Shown here: positions 1 through 9,303 of the stretch, piece after piece
Layout: every line of letters begins with the position of its first letter
Numbering within the stretch: position 1 is the first letter of the stretch
From: Branchiostoma belcheri
Taxonomy: Eukaryota > Chordata > Leptocardii > Amphioxiformes > Branchiostomatidae
Reading direction: 5' to 3'
DNA: 64,000 bases
Assembly: GCF_001625305.1 (NCBI RefSeq)
Contig: NW_017804076.1
Span: 1,969,480 to 2,033,479, forward strand
Made by a program: the position numbers and the translations under genes
Notes under the pieces: model-generated
Told to the model about the DNA's origin: nothing
Database searches by the model: none
Seen by the model: the letters and a program-made list of their open reading frames with translations, nothing else

Positions 1-56
1 TATAGCATAGTATAGCATAGTATAGCATAGTATAGCATAGCATAGTATAGTACACT
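1..56. repeat. TATAGCATAG microsatellite at window edge
   Basis: Tandem units of tatagcatag, the last one slightly changed, run to about base 56. It probably continues outside the window and lies in the intron before the first coding exon. Confidence 0.9.
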
Positions 57-205
57 GTTATGCATGACAAAATTCATGAAACTTTCGTATTGGTAGAGTT
101 TTCGTTTTTTACGACACTTCGTTACAACCGTTATTGTGCAATCGTCACAGAAATGTTTGTGGCAGTGTTGTATAAAAACTTTCTCGTTTTTGTTCAAACC
201 TCTAG

Positions 206-679
206 GTCTTACCCAAACCTGACGGAATCAACCCAGTCGGTAGAGGAATGTACGAGGATCTCTTTAAGAACAAACGTCCCGCGATCTTACACCTTCGCTG
301 CGCCTTCACCGGCGGAGACCTGTCCGAAGACTCGGATCTAGAAGCGGACGGAAGATTCCAAACCGGTCTCGGGAGGACATTGAGTTGCATGAAGCTTCGC
401 CGCAAGAAGCGGTACCGATTATTCTCGGGAGAGGGCGCTTCTGACGCTGAGGATTTTCAAGGCAACGAGTATCACACGGGCATGTCTAACTCCGCCTTCG
501 ACAGCAAAAACGCCAATCAGGTGGCCATAGAGGAGGTCGTGTCAAAGAACAACAACATGGCGGCGGAAGAAGAGTTCGAACTAGAGGACGACTCGGACGC
601 CTCTTTCGATGACAATGACATTAACGACAACGGGAACGAACTCAATCTGAGACTCATGGAACCTCTTTTAGCAAAATGA
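206..679 (+). CDS. Terminal coding exon of an unrecognised protein with acidic C-terminal tail (partial)
   Basis: A good acceptor (pyrimidine tract then CTCTAG) ends at 205 and the exon is open in phase 0 for 157 codons to a TGA at 677-679. The segment begins VLPKPDGINPVGRGMYEDLF, then has a basic patch (KLRRKKRYRLF), an Asn-rich stretch, a strongly acidic cluster (EEEFELEDDSDASFDDND) and ends MEPLLAK, which contains a di-leucine-like motif. Basic patch, acidic cluster and di-leucine resemble the cytosolic tail of a sorted membrane protein, but I do not recognise the family and no membrane helix lies in this exon. Earlier exons are outside the window. An AATAAA lies about 480 bp downstream. 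Confidence 0.6.
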   Translation, partial: VLPKPDGINPVGRGMYEDLFKNKRPAILHLRCAFTGGDLSEDSDLEADGRFQTGLGRTLSCMKLRRKKRYRLFSGEGASDAEDFQGNEYHTGMSNSAFDSKNANQVAIEEVVSKNNNMAAEEEFELEDDSDASFDDNDINDNGNELNLRLMEPLLAK

Positions 680-1157
680 TGTCAACTTTTTTCTTAGCTT
701 TTGTGCAGTAATTTTCTGAAACTGTTTACAACATCAGAAAGAATCAATAAGATTCATGAAACTAACAAAATTCTGAAGTTGCGAAAAAAAATGCTTGAAC
801 TTCCGGAATCATGAATGAATTGTACTACAGTATTTGAGATGTTCGCATTATGTTCTTTTGAATATTTTTCTACGTGTTTTGCTGGATCTCCTGTTAGGCT
901 TAGGTTCACTACAGATATTATTGTTTCTAACGCAATATTCACAATCATGCTAATGACAATGCCAGTGTTTCTGACTTCTCGATCGATGTGGAAAAAATGC
1001 CGAGAAAACAAGAAAGAGAACAAACAAATGTGCTATATGAACTACACAATTCAAGAGAAACTTGACTTCAATGGACAATGATACAGTAGATAGTGGACTA
1101 TGTGTCTGTGAAATGCTATGTCCTGACGTGTCTGCTAAGGTTTGCTATCCTGTGTAC

Positions 1158-1163
1158 AATAAA
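1158..1163 (+). terminator. Possible polyadenylation signal
   Basis: A canonical AATAAA about 480 bp after the stop codon of the terminal exon at 206-679 is the first such hexamer on the + strand after that stop, so it may end that transcript. It is followed by a G-rich run from about 1193. Confidence 0.35.
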
Positions 1164-1234
1164 GAACGGCTTTCTGATCTGAAGTGTAATTGTGGGGGGG
1201 GGGGTGTATGTGCGTGTCACCTTCAAAGGCACCG

Positions 1235-1300
1235 CGCCATCACAACAACAAAGTCGTAATCAACTCGGTAAACGAAGGGTCTGTTTGGAGGGAAGTTATA
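1235..1300 (+). repeat. Relic copy (R0) of the gasdermin-like gene 5' region
   Basis: The stretch from CACCGCGCCATCACAACAAC to GAAGGGTCTGTTTGGAGG matches the putative noncoding first exon at the upstream end of the two gasdermin-like genes (near 6354 and 45669). The donor is degraded here (GGAGGGAAGT instead of GGAGGTAAGG) and no gene body follows. Confidence 0.5.
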
Positions 1301-1469
1301 CCTACAACAGTATATTTACCTTTGATCATGTGGTTCCGTTGTTTCTGTAGTTGACAATATGGTTGCATAAGCATTAACTAATCTAACGGGATCATATATT
1401 GCCACCTTCAGAGGTACGTTGATTCTGCTTCCTCTACTCCAATGTACGCCTTTTAACAGTACCAAAGCG

Positions 1470-1760
1470 CACGGTATAACTGGTTATCTTCCACTCGTAC
1501 TCTTATAACTCTTATAACATTGATAGGCAAGTATAAAACATACACCAGCTTCTGCAGATTTAATGACAAGTGTAAAGCATTCACGATGACAAGTTCTCGA
1601 ATGACAAATGGCCAGTCTCTGACTCCATCAAAAATATAAATCACAGGGACAAAAAGCAAGGTTTGTCTGCAACCAGGAATGAAGAATATAATTTCTAGGT
1701 CAGCATGTGTTAACGCCTGGAGCCTGATAAGCGACAGAGCTGGATAAATGTTTTCAACAC
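1470..1760. repeat. Dispersed repeat also present at about 19870-20045
   Basis: The run starting GTATAACTGGTT, through CTCTTATAAC, AGGCAAGT and CATTCACGATGAC, recurs in diverged form at about 19870-20045. No coding potential is convincing. It marks another duplication linking the flanks of TSP-A and TSP-B. Confidence 0.45.
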
Positions 1761-1785
1761 TGGCCGCAGGAGACAAAGCTCAGTT

Positions 1786-2280
1786 GATAATTATCGCTAC
1801 CGTTCAGCAAACATTCCATTCTGACCCTTCCGTCACCGGACTATGTTTGTACGTGCTTGTTGACTCAAGGCCAACAGGTTGTATTTGTTGTACTTTGTTG
1901 AGAGTTTCAACATTTATACATTTGGGACCGGTTGACTGTTATATTAAACTTTGGCAACAGTATTCATAAGATGGTTGAAAACACACTGTGCTCCCTTTTC
2001 TCTACAAACTCCTTAAATTAAGGCAAGCCCAAACTTGACTCCATAGTCTGTGTCAATACAATTTGCAATTTATGATGTGTTTTGTTGGTGAAAATAACAT
2101 TAAAGTCATTACTTTAAAAGCTTTGATTGGCCCCCTAAACGCGAACAGACCCACGCGTAGCAGTGGGTAAACAATTCTCGGTAAGAAAGTCTCGCCACCG
2201 CGACATCACAGCAACAAAGTCGTCCTCAACTCAGTAAACGAAGGGTCTGTTTGGAGGTAAGGTGTATTCAAATTCACACC
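1786..2280 (+). promoter_or_regulatory. Orphan copy (R1) of the gasdermin-like gene promoter and noncoding exon
   Basis: Two blocks are shared with the regions upstream of the gasdermin-like genes (5870-6356 and, inverted, 45669-46110): a distal block containing CTGACCCTTCCGTCACCGG and a proximal block with GGTAAGAAAGTCTCGCCACC ending TTTGGAG|GTAAGG, a good splice donor at 2257. No gasdermin-like coding exon follows; the next gene is TSP-A about 570 bp downstream. It is either a relic of a lost gene copy or a promoter now feeding TSP-A. Confidence 0.55.
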
Positions 2281-2551
2281 TTTGATATAAAACTGGTCTG
2301 ATAAAATGTCAATTTCCTTGGCTGACTAGAGAAACGCAAAAGGTAGGTAAACAAGCTGATGTTTTAATGTTTACATTCTTTACGGGGCCGGTAAATAGTA
2401 ATGCACCCCTGATGATACTATTACTCTCGCCAACTGCATAAAACTTCTATGTCTTTTAGGTCGCATTCCTTCTTTCATTTACAAGCTGTGTTCGTGAAAG
2501 TTATGTGTTTATTTGTGGATAAAATCAAGGCATCATGCGTGCCCTCTCTTC

Positions 2552-2619
2552 GTAGCCTGGACGCCATTCTTTTTGTACGGTGTCACACCGATATACAAAT
2601 AGGATGGTGGCCAGGCTAC
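2552..2619. mobile_element. Small inverted-repeat element
   Basis: Termini GTAGCCTGG and CCAGGCTAC form an inverted repeat that extends imperfectly inwards (GGACGCCATTC against GGATGGTGGCC) over 68 bp. Size and structure fit a miniature inverted-repeat element; family not recognised. Confidence 0.5.
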
Positions 2620-2822
2620 AATTTTATCCAGTCATAAAGAGTACACCACTGGCATTTTCTTTCTTCCCACCATCAGGACTTCTACATGTACATAGAACCT
2701 TGCAGTTGCTATAAATCAATGATTAGCCAGGAGTGTAATGTTACAACCCAGGCTGTTCTTTACGAACAGTTAGCACATTATAGAAACAAATCTTAACATG
2801 TTTATACATGCGTAATTTAGGC

Positions 2823-5474
2823 ATGGCTACAGGAAATGTCCATCTCCGAGCAGTTGTCTTTGTGGTGCAGTTAGCGCTACTTCTCCGGGAAGGGGAGGGC
2901 TGCTACTGTCCCTGGAGCTCGTGGGGCTCATGGAGTGGCTGCTCAGTACAATGTGGTGAGAGAAATTATATGGCTTTTCTTTAGAGAACACTACGCTTTG
3001 AGAAGTAGTTCCATTTGTTCAGGTGGCTACAAATGACCCCTTTCGTATTCCCTTGGAAGCCTAGAAAACTGCAAAATGACATCAAAACGGCAATCTCTTG
3101 TCTTCTACGTGGCTCTATATAAACTCACACATAAACGTCAAACAAAACACACTATACTTGTGATACAGAATTAGAAAAAATCTAACGGCGCCCATACACC
3201 ACTGTAAATCAGCTGTATGTTGTTATGTTTTCATTACCTTCGCAGTTTTTTTTCTCTGTTTCTTCTTCCTCTTCTTCTTCCTGTTCTTCTCCAAACAAAT
3301 AAGGTCAATGACCTGAACCAGACGTCTGTCACCATGGTAACTAGTTTTGGGTTACATCATGTTGAAATTTATAGTATGGGGAATTTAGACTCCTGTCACC
3401 ACATATATGAATGTGTTTGAGTAAGAATTAACAGAGAAGACCATATGCGAAGGTAAACATTATGCATTTTCTTTGCAAATGTTACCTTAAAAGTTTTAAG
3501 TTTACTGTAATTTCTGTTCAACATTTCCAGAAACGTGTGGAACAAGGTCCTTTCGACACTATCCCCGAACCGATTGTGAAAAACTCGGAACCTCGTTCGA
3601 ATCCTACTATCCAGGCGTCACATTGTCATACTGTGCGGACCGTTGCTGCAGAGAGCCGGAATGCTTGTCGTTCCAGTACAACAACATGCGCGATTGCTTC
3701 CTCAAAAGATATGTTTGCTCTGCTTGGGAGAAACCGTACGTGGCACATGGCAACATGTATGATCGCCTTGGGGTGCCAGGTTGGTGCATATTTACACTAT
3801 TTCGTCGTCTTCGTAACGTCTGTTTTCTATTGTTGTTGGTGAATGACCCTCTCCTCACTAGCAAACAATTTTCCCGCCATTTTCCAACTGCCGCCACGAC
3901 TGCAACCGTAATTCTAACTGGATTAAAATGCTCAGGACTCAGACGCTTCTTTCTTCAAAACAGAAACTCAGTACAGAACGAGGTCCCGAGACCCTTGCTG
4001 CTCTCCAAGCCAACAGACCCAGTCGAGCACCTGTAACACCCACAGCTGCTGCAGCTGCCGCACCTGGCATCCTTGGGGCTCCTGGAGCAGCTGTTCGCGT
4101 ACATGTGGAGGAGGTAGGTTGACAGTATTAAAGAGCATTCTTGTTCTTCAGCCAGGACCTGGTATTATGTCCCCTAGAAAGATTAAAAGCGTGTTACGTC
4201 TTCTATGGTTTACAGAAGAGAAGTCAAACCCTTCAGACATAGTTTTAGACATGGTTATAGTTCTAGACAGCTACCTTCATCATGTAGACTTTAGTTATTT
4301 TATACTTTCTTTCTATGTTCTTTAATGATTTGTAATTTGCAATTAGCCTCCGGGCACGAATTTGCAATAAACATAAACTAAAATTTTATCTGGGAATACA
4401 GGGCGAATGTCGAAAAATCGAAGGTAGGTATTTGTACATTTACTTGAACGAGATGATGCTACTAAATTGTGTTCCTAATTTATCTTAGGGACAAAGACTA
4501 GAACAAGGACTCGTGACTCCTGCTGTTCTCCCAGCTCTGACAGCGAGACCATGTCCTGTAACACCCAGTCATGCTGCCTGTGTGAGTGGGGGGACTGGCA
4601 CCCATGGAGTGACTGTTCACCGGCTTGTGGGGAGGGTGAGAATCTAATTTTTCGTCTGTCTACCAGTGACACCCACTGTAGGTTTGTTTTTATGCCCGTG
4701 TCACTAGAACTCGTGCACCTTCATTATCATTGACCATCACACATTATTTTGATCCGTTTGTAAACAGGCCAGCAGACCCGCTCCAGGTACCGGGAGTTCT
4801 GCTGCAACCCAAGTCATGAGGAGGACACCCGGCACTGTCATAACTATTGTGATGGACCCTCAAATACTAACGGTAGGGACAGGGACCGAGTCTGCCTCAC
4901 TTTGCATTATACTATATATAATATATACTATATACTGTCTGAGTCTGTATCCACCCTTATCCCGGTTCATGACAGGAGTAGATTTCCTGATCCATACAGC
5001 ATCCTTAATCCAACGTGTACATCTATTGTCCTGTCTATTACTCTAGCCCCGCCCCAGTCTATTACACGTACAGTTATTTCTCATGACGTGGTCTGTCACT
5101 GCTGCACGTGCTCGTACGTACCCTTGTTGTGGGCTAAAATATTTTAATTCAAATTCGGGCGCTTCGTCCGGCCTAAATTCGTATTTTCTATATCTAATTT
5201 TAGATGATTCGGTGACCCCATTTTTAAGCACACCAGGAGGGATTGCCCTGGTGGCTACATTGACTTCCTTGTCAATCCTGCGTTTTTATTCTGCTAATGG
5301 CCGATAACAATTGTAACCGATTTTTTTCTAATCCTAATTTCAGGTGGCTCGGCGACTTCTTTTTGGAGCACACCAGGAGGGATTATCGTGGCCGTGGGCG
5401 TCGCCGTGGGTGTTGTGATTATTACTATCTTAGGCTGTGTATGTTGTTACTACTGCATTAAAAAGTGTGGCTAA
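2823..5474 (+). CDS. TSP-A: type I membrane protein with TSP1 repeats and an inserted PAN/Apple domain
   Basis: Six exons read in one frame: 2823-2955, 3531-3779, 3964-4113, 4489-4635, 4768-4872, 5344-5474 (304 residues). Residues 1-26 look like a signal peptide; 27-44 start a TSP1 unit (CPWSSWGSWSGCSVQC); 45-127 are a PAN/Apple-like module; 128-226 give two exons that each finish one TSP1 unit (TRSRDPCCSPS) and begin the next (WHPWGSWSSCSRTCGGG); 227-261 are a Cys-rich juxtamembrane piece; about 275-299 is one membrane helix; the tail is only about 5 residues (IKKCG). Every internal boundary is phase 1. TSP1 domains normally bind glycans or matrix and cell-surface proteins. Unlike its paralogs it lacks an arginine run after the signal peptide and the DPNRVMDIRG tail motif. 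The mirror partner in the cluster is TSP-F. Confidence 0.8.
3531..3779 (+). other. PAN/Apple-like exon of TSP-A
   Basis: This 249 bp exon (phase 1-1, acceptor TTTCCAG, donor CCAG|GTTGGT) encodes about 83 residues with the Cys pattern of a PAN/Apple module: SYCADRCCREPECLSFQYNN, then a second Cys pair around DCFLKRYVC. PAN modules bind proteins or carbohydrates. No other TSP copy in the window has it; TSP-B, -D, -E and -F go straight from exon 1 to a TSP1 exon. Because it sits between the two halves of the first TSP1 unit, including it splits that domain. It could also be a skipped (alternative) exon, since skipping keeps the frame. Confidence 0.7.
5204..5307 (+). other. Alternative or relic transmembrane exon of TSP-A
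   Basis: After a pyrimidine-rich acceptor (TCTAATTTTAG) the sequence resembles the true last exon 140 bp downstream (shared CACACCAGGAGGGATT) and stays open in the phase required by the preceding exon: a hydrophobic stretch (GGIALVATLTSLSIL) followed by RFYSANGR and a stop. It could be a mutually exclusive last exon giving another membrane anchor and tail, or a decaying duplicate. Transcript evidence is needed to choose. Confidence 0.45.
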
Positions 5475-5869
5475 TGTGTGGCTAATGAATATCTGTACAC
5501 ATTTTCTTTACATGCATGAAATTGAGTGTTAAGAATTACAGGGAATACAATAAGTGTCAAATGATGATAAGAAGGACACTTGAAGTATGAAATAACATCA
5601 AAACGAAGTCAGAGAGTTTTTGGATGCCTTATGGGCTCTTGATATTTTTTAGTTATTCAATATTGGGCAGCTTGCCATGCAGTGTTAAACTTGAACATCA
5701 TGAGCAATACACATGTATTCGTCTTAATTTTTATTTCATGTCCTTTATCAGTTAGGTATGTGTGTCATATCTGTTCATTTCTGTGATTCAGTTGTTCCAT
5801 ATCAATCATATAGGGGACAATTGTTGTTTTTTCTTGGATACGGCAAAATGCTGGTGCATAGTGACGATG

Positions 5870-6356
5870 TTGATAATTATCGCTACCGTTCAGTAAACAT
5901 TCCACTCTGACCCTTCCGTCACCGGACTATGTTTGTACGTGCCTGTTGACTCAAGGCCAACAGGTTGTATTTGTTGTACCTTGTTGAGGGGTTCAACATT
6001 TTTGTTGAGGGGTTCAACATTTATACACTTGGGACCAGTCGACCGCTATATTACACTTTGACAACAGTGTTTATAAGATGATTGAAAACGCACTGTGCTC
6101 CTTTTTTCGATGAACTCCTTAGATTAAAGCAAGTCCAAACTTTACTCCATAGTCTGTGTCAATACAGTTTACGATGTGTTCTGTTGGTGAAAATAACCTT
6201 TAAGTCATTACTCTTTGATTGGCCCCTAAACGCGAACAGACCCACGCGTAGCAATGGGTAAACATTTCTCGGTAAGAAAGTCTCGCCACCGCGACATCAC
6301 AGCAACATAGTCGTCATCCACTCAGTAGACGAAGGGTCTGTTTGGATCATGGAGGT
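5870..6356 (+). promoter_or_regulatory. Promoter and noncoding first exon (R2) of gasdermin-like gene A
   Basis: This block is shared with 1786-2280 and, inverted, with 45669-46110, where it again lies upstream of a gasdermin-like gene. It ends CATGGAG|GTAAGG, a strong donor at 6355, and the next plausible acceptor in the transcript is GTTCAG at 6971-6976, 24 bp before the ATG. I infer a noncoding first exon here. A short internal tandem duplication of TTGTTGAGGGGTTCAACA lies at about 5983-6020. Confidence 0.55.
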
Positions 6357-6473
6357 AAGGTGTATTTAAATTCGAGCCTTTGACAATGCGGATTCCTTTG
6401 TTTAGTTCTTTTTGTTGCATAAGCCTTAACTACCCTTACGTTCAAGGTTCGCATCACCCTTATAGGACAAGTA

Positions 6474-6475
6474 GC

Positions 6476-6507
<32 letters not shown>

Positions 6508-6590
6508 CATTAGTACTAGTAGTAGCAGTAGTACTAGTAGTAGTAGTAGCAGTAGCAGTAGTAGTAGTAGTAGTAGTAATAGTAGCCTAA
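6474..6590. repeat. (TAG)n/(AGT)n microsatellite
   Basis: About 117 bp of interrupted AGT triplets in the inferred first intron of gasdermin-like gene A. Gene B has the same expansion at the matching place (45374-45553), so it predates the duplication. Confidence 0.9.
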
Positions 6591-7000
6591 CAGGATCATA
6601 CATGGCCAAATTCATAGGTATGTTGATGCCTCTCGAGTTCTCTCTACTCCATTTTCTGCCCTCTTTGCCTTGTAACAACAGCAATAATATTCAATGTCAT
6701 TTCCCACGCTAATAACTGTGCACTTTGGACGTTATATATTGTTGACTCAAAGACCTTTAGTAGGGCTTATTCATTGATGATCTAAAGGACTAAAGATGGG
6801 ATCGTCTTCGTTGGTACAAAATTAACAAACAAACAAACAAACAAACAATTCGGTACGATTTGACGCTGTATCTGCTGTTTAGCTGACAAACAACCATTTT
6901 TTCTGTATATGTGGCCATTGAGGTCACATATGCTTGCTACACGTAACGACTTTATTCTTACGTGTTTTGTGTTCAGGGTTGAAATGTAACCTTAGGAACA

Positions 7001-8913
7001 ATGGGTTGCGTTGGTTCCGTGATTCAGCTTCTGGAAGACCGACTAGGTCCAGAGTTTCTCCTTGTTCACCACCCTGCCAAAGCTCGCCACTACAGCCTCG
7101 GCAGCATGCTTTCTGATGGTGGCACGGACAACACAGGGAAAACCATTCTGCTCAGGTACATACTGTAACATACAGGTGCATAAAGTTACATACACTTGTA
7201 ACAGTGGGGGGTTTATAGGCGCTACCAACTGACCCGGCCGACGGGTCTAAACCTTTAACGGAGAGGTTAGAGCGTCTGGTTATGAAGCTCTGGTGCTCGG
7301 GAGGTCGTGGGTTCGAACCCCGGCCCGGGACCAGAGGGGTTTTACTGGCTCCTCCTGTTTCTCACACACTAAGAGATCTAGACAAACTCCACGTTTTAGT
7401 AGGTTTACGAATCTTTTTGCAGCCATGGTAGTCGGCCTGTTGCAAATATTGTCAACATCATAAAACAAATATTGTATGTCGATATCATTATAGAATATTG
7501 TAGTCAAAATTGTAGCGTGCGTAGTCCAGTGGTTAGCGACCCTACCTCTGGGCCAAGAGGTTACGAATCTTGGCTGTTGTCGCTCACCCGACATGCCTGC
7601 TACTGTGTTAAAAGGGTCGCAGCCCTTATGTCAGCACATTAAGCTGTGGTTCAATGTTCATTTTGCTTGTCGAAAAGAGCTAGGGCAATTTCCCCCGTAT
7701 AATAGGGCCTGTAAATGATGTTTATAGCTGCGTCTGTCTCGGTCATGTCCTGTGGAACAGTAGCTCTTCACTTGGGTGAGCTAAAACTGGATCAAGATAA
7801 CTTTGAGATCCCCTTGTCCACGATAACCAATACGTTCGCCACAATGTCTAAACATTACTGCCCTGCTCTCAACACTGTTTATGCTTCAGTCATGCGGGCA
7901 GTACCATAGCCACCAGATTAGTCCCGCCGATCACAGACGACCAGTTCGCCGGAGATCTTCTAGACTGGCCCAAAAAAGGCCCAGCCATCACCGATATCAT
8001 CGCCTCGGGCTGGACTGCTGACGGCGGGGCCCAGGCTAAGGTCTCCCCGGTGGAATTTGACCTGAAGGCCGAGGCCGTTAACTTTGAGGGGCGCTGGTTC
8101 AACCATTGTCGACTGTACTCCATCGATGAGCAACAGTTTTGGATGCGGTTGGAAGGGAAGAGACTGAAACAAAACGCCCCAGGGATCCAGGGAAAAGACC
8201 GCTTCTTCATCATCACCGAGGTAGGGTTTCTCATGGGTACAAAAATAACAGAGACTAAATTTCTTCCATATATGACTGACCATACTTTGCATCACTTGTA
8301 AAGCCCATGTCACACACAGACAACTAGAATTCTACGATCTCACACCTTCGCCAAATGATGTTAGCCTCGAAAACTGACGCCGATTATAAATATTTCTAAT
8401 TGAACTTACAAATATTCATCATTTCGTCAACTACCAATTCAGGCATACGTCGCCAAAAGCGTTGGTAAACTACAACGAGGGGGCCTCGACGCTTCTCTAA
8501 ACATCGGACTGTCCGAGAGGTTTACTGAGGAGGGCGCCGGTGCGGGTGTACGGCTCGCGTACCAACGTGCCAGTCACCGGGTCTACAGGCAACTCGGGGA
8601 GGCAGCACTAGCCTTCAAGATTGTGGAGGTGAAGTACGACATGTACGGGGTAATAAATTACATGAACCTGGTGCAGGACCCTCGGAAACACTACACGTTA
8701 CATCCACAAACAGGTGAGATTCAAGCATGAAAATTACAACTCAGTAAGTCTAAAGTATATCCTTATGATACTTTAAGTTGATAACCTTCAATGTACATTT
8801 TGCGCTGAATGGCTGCTAATGATCAATGGAAATCATGTCTAATATTATCGTGCTTTCCCGTTTCAGAAGATACGCCTGCTCCACCGACACCCCAAAGGAC
8901 TGAATATGTATGA
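7001..8913 (+). CDS. Gasdermin-like protein, copy A (putative pore-forming protein)
   Basis: Four exons, 7001-7155, 7890-8220, 8443-8713 and 8867-8913, give 267 residues with consistent phases (2, 0, 1). It starts MGCVGSVIQLLEDRLGPEFL: Gly2 and Cys3 are candidate myristoyl/palmitoyl sites. The order of features recalls the gasdermin N-terminal pore-forming domain, especially the compact bacterial type: an early FLLVHHPAK strand, FFIITEAYVAKSVGK (157-171) like the conserved ITE/VTE strand, a Gly-rich hairpin region, and ALAFKIVEVKYDMYG near 217-231. There is no large C-terminal inhibitory domain, only a short Pro-rich tail ending TEYV. This assignment is by pattern and unverified; an unrelated beta-rich family is possible. 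The gene is intact and nearly identical to copy B at 42045-44836. Conserved exon sizes and few changes argue for selection. Confidence 0.75.
7192..7377 (+). mobile_element. tRNA-derived SINE insertion in intron 1 of gasdermin-like gene A
   Basis: A tRNA-like stretch (GAGAGGTTAGAGCGTCTGG, later GGTCGTGGGTTCGAACCCC, matching A and B boxes) lies within about 186 bp that are missing from the paralogous intron in copy B, where CATAAAGTTAC joins directly to TAGACATACTCCACG. That empty site dates the insertion after the duplication. No functional tRNA fold with intact acceptor stem is evident. Confidence 0.65.
7515..7810 (+). mobile_element. tRNA-derived SINE (family 2)
   Basis: The head GTGCGTAGTCCAGTGGTTAG with a later GGTTACGAATC is tRNA-like (A and B boxes), followed by a tail through GAGCTAGGGCAATTTCCCCC. 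The same element occurs at the matching place in copy B (44190-44490, -) and, 5'-truncated, in WIPF intron sequence (54690-54935, -). Its presence in both gene copies means it inserted before the inverted duplication. Confidence 0.65.
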
Positions 8914-9303
8914 AACCATGGGAAACGTCACTGAAGTTACTGTTACATATTAATGTTAAAATTGAAGTTTAAATTTACAATTACAGCTGGACTTGCTATT
9001 TCTTCTAATTATAATTTCCCGGTACAACTGTCATCTAGTTGTCTTTGTTATTTTGAGAAATATCAATCTGAATAAAAATTTGACTTTGATAGAGACAAAA
9101 ACTGTACTTTCCTTATACATGTAATTATATTTTACTTCCGCGTTGAAACGCGATTATCAGCTGTTTTGATATCAAAACGATCTTTCAATGGATGATGTGC
9201 CTTGACAACGACTAATAAAGAAAACTAGTAGAGCATTATAATAGTGATAACATTTACTTCTGTCACCGGGTAGTCATGTTTACCTCCGATGAAGGAGATA
9301 TTC

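Noticed and set aside
6460..6684. Leu-rich or Ser-rich open frames
   Set aside because: Translations of a TAG triplet microsatellite.
7262..7335. Possible tRNA gene
   Set aside because: A and B boxes are visible but flanking tail sequence and the missing copy in the paralogous intron identify a SINE head; no intact acceptor stem seen.
7890..8313. Minus-strand open frames over gasdermin-like exon 2
   Set aside because: Shadow frames; the + strand has matching splice phases and a near-identical paralog with the same structure.
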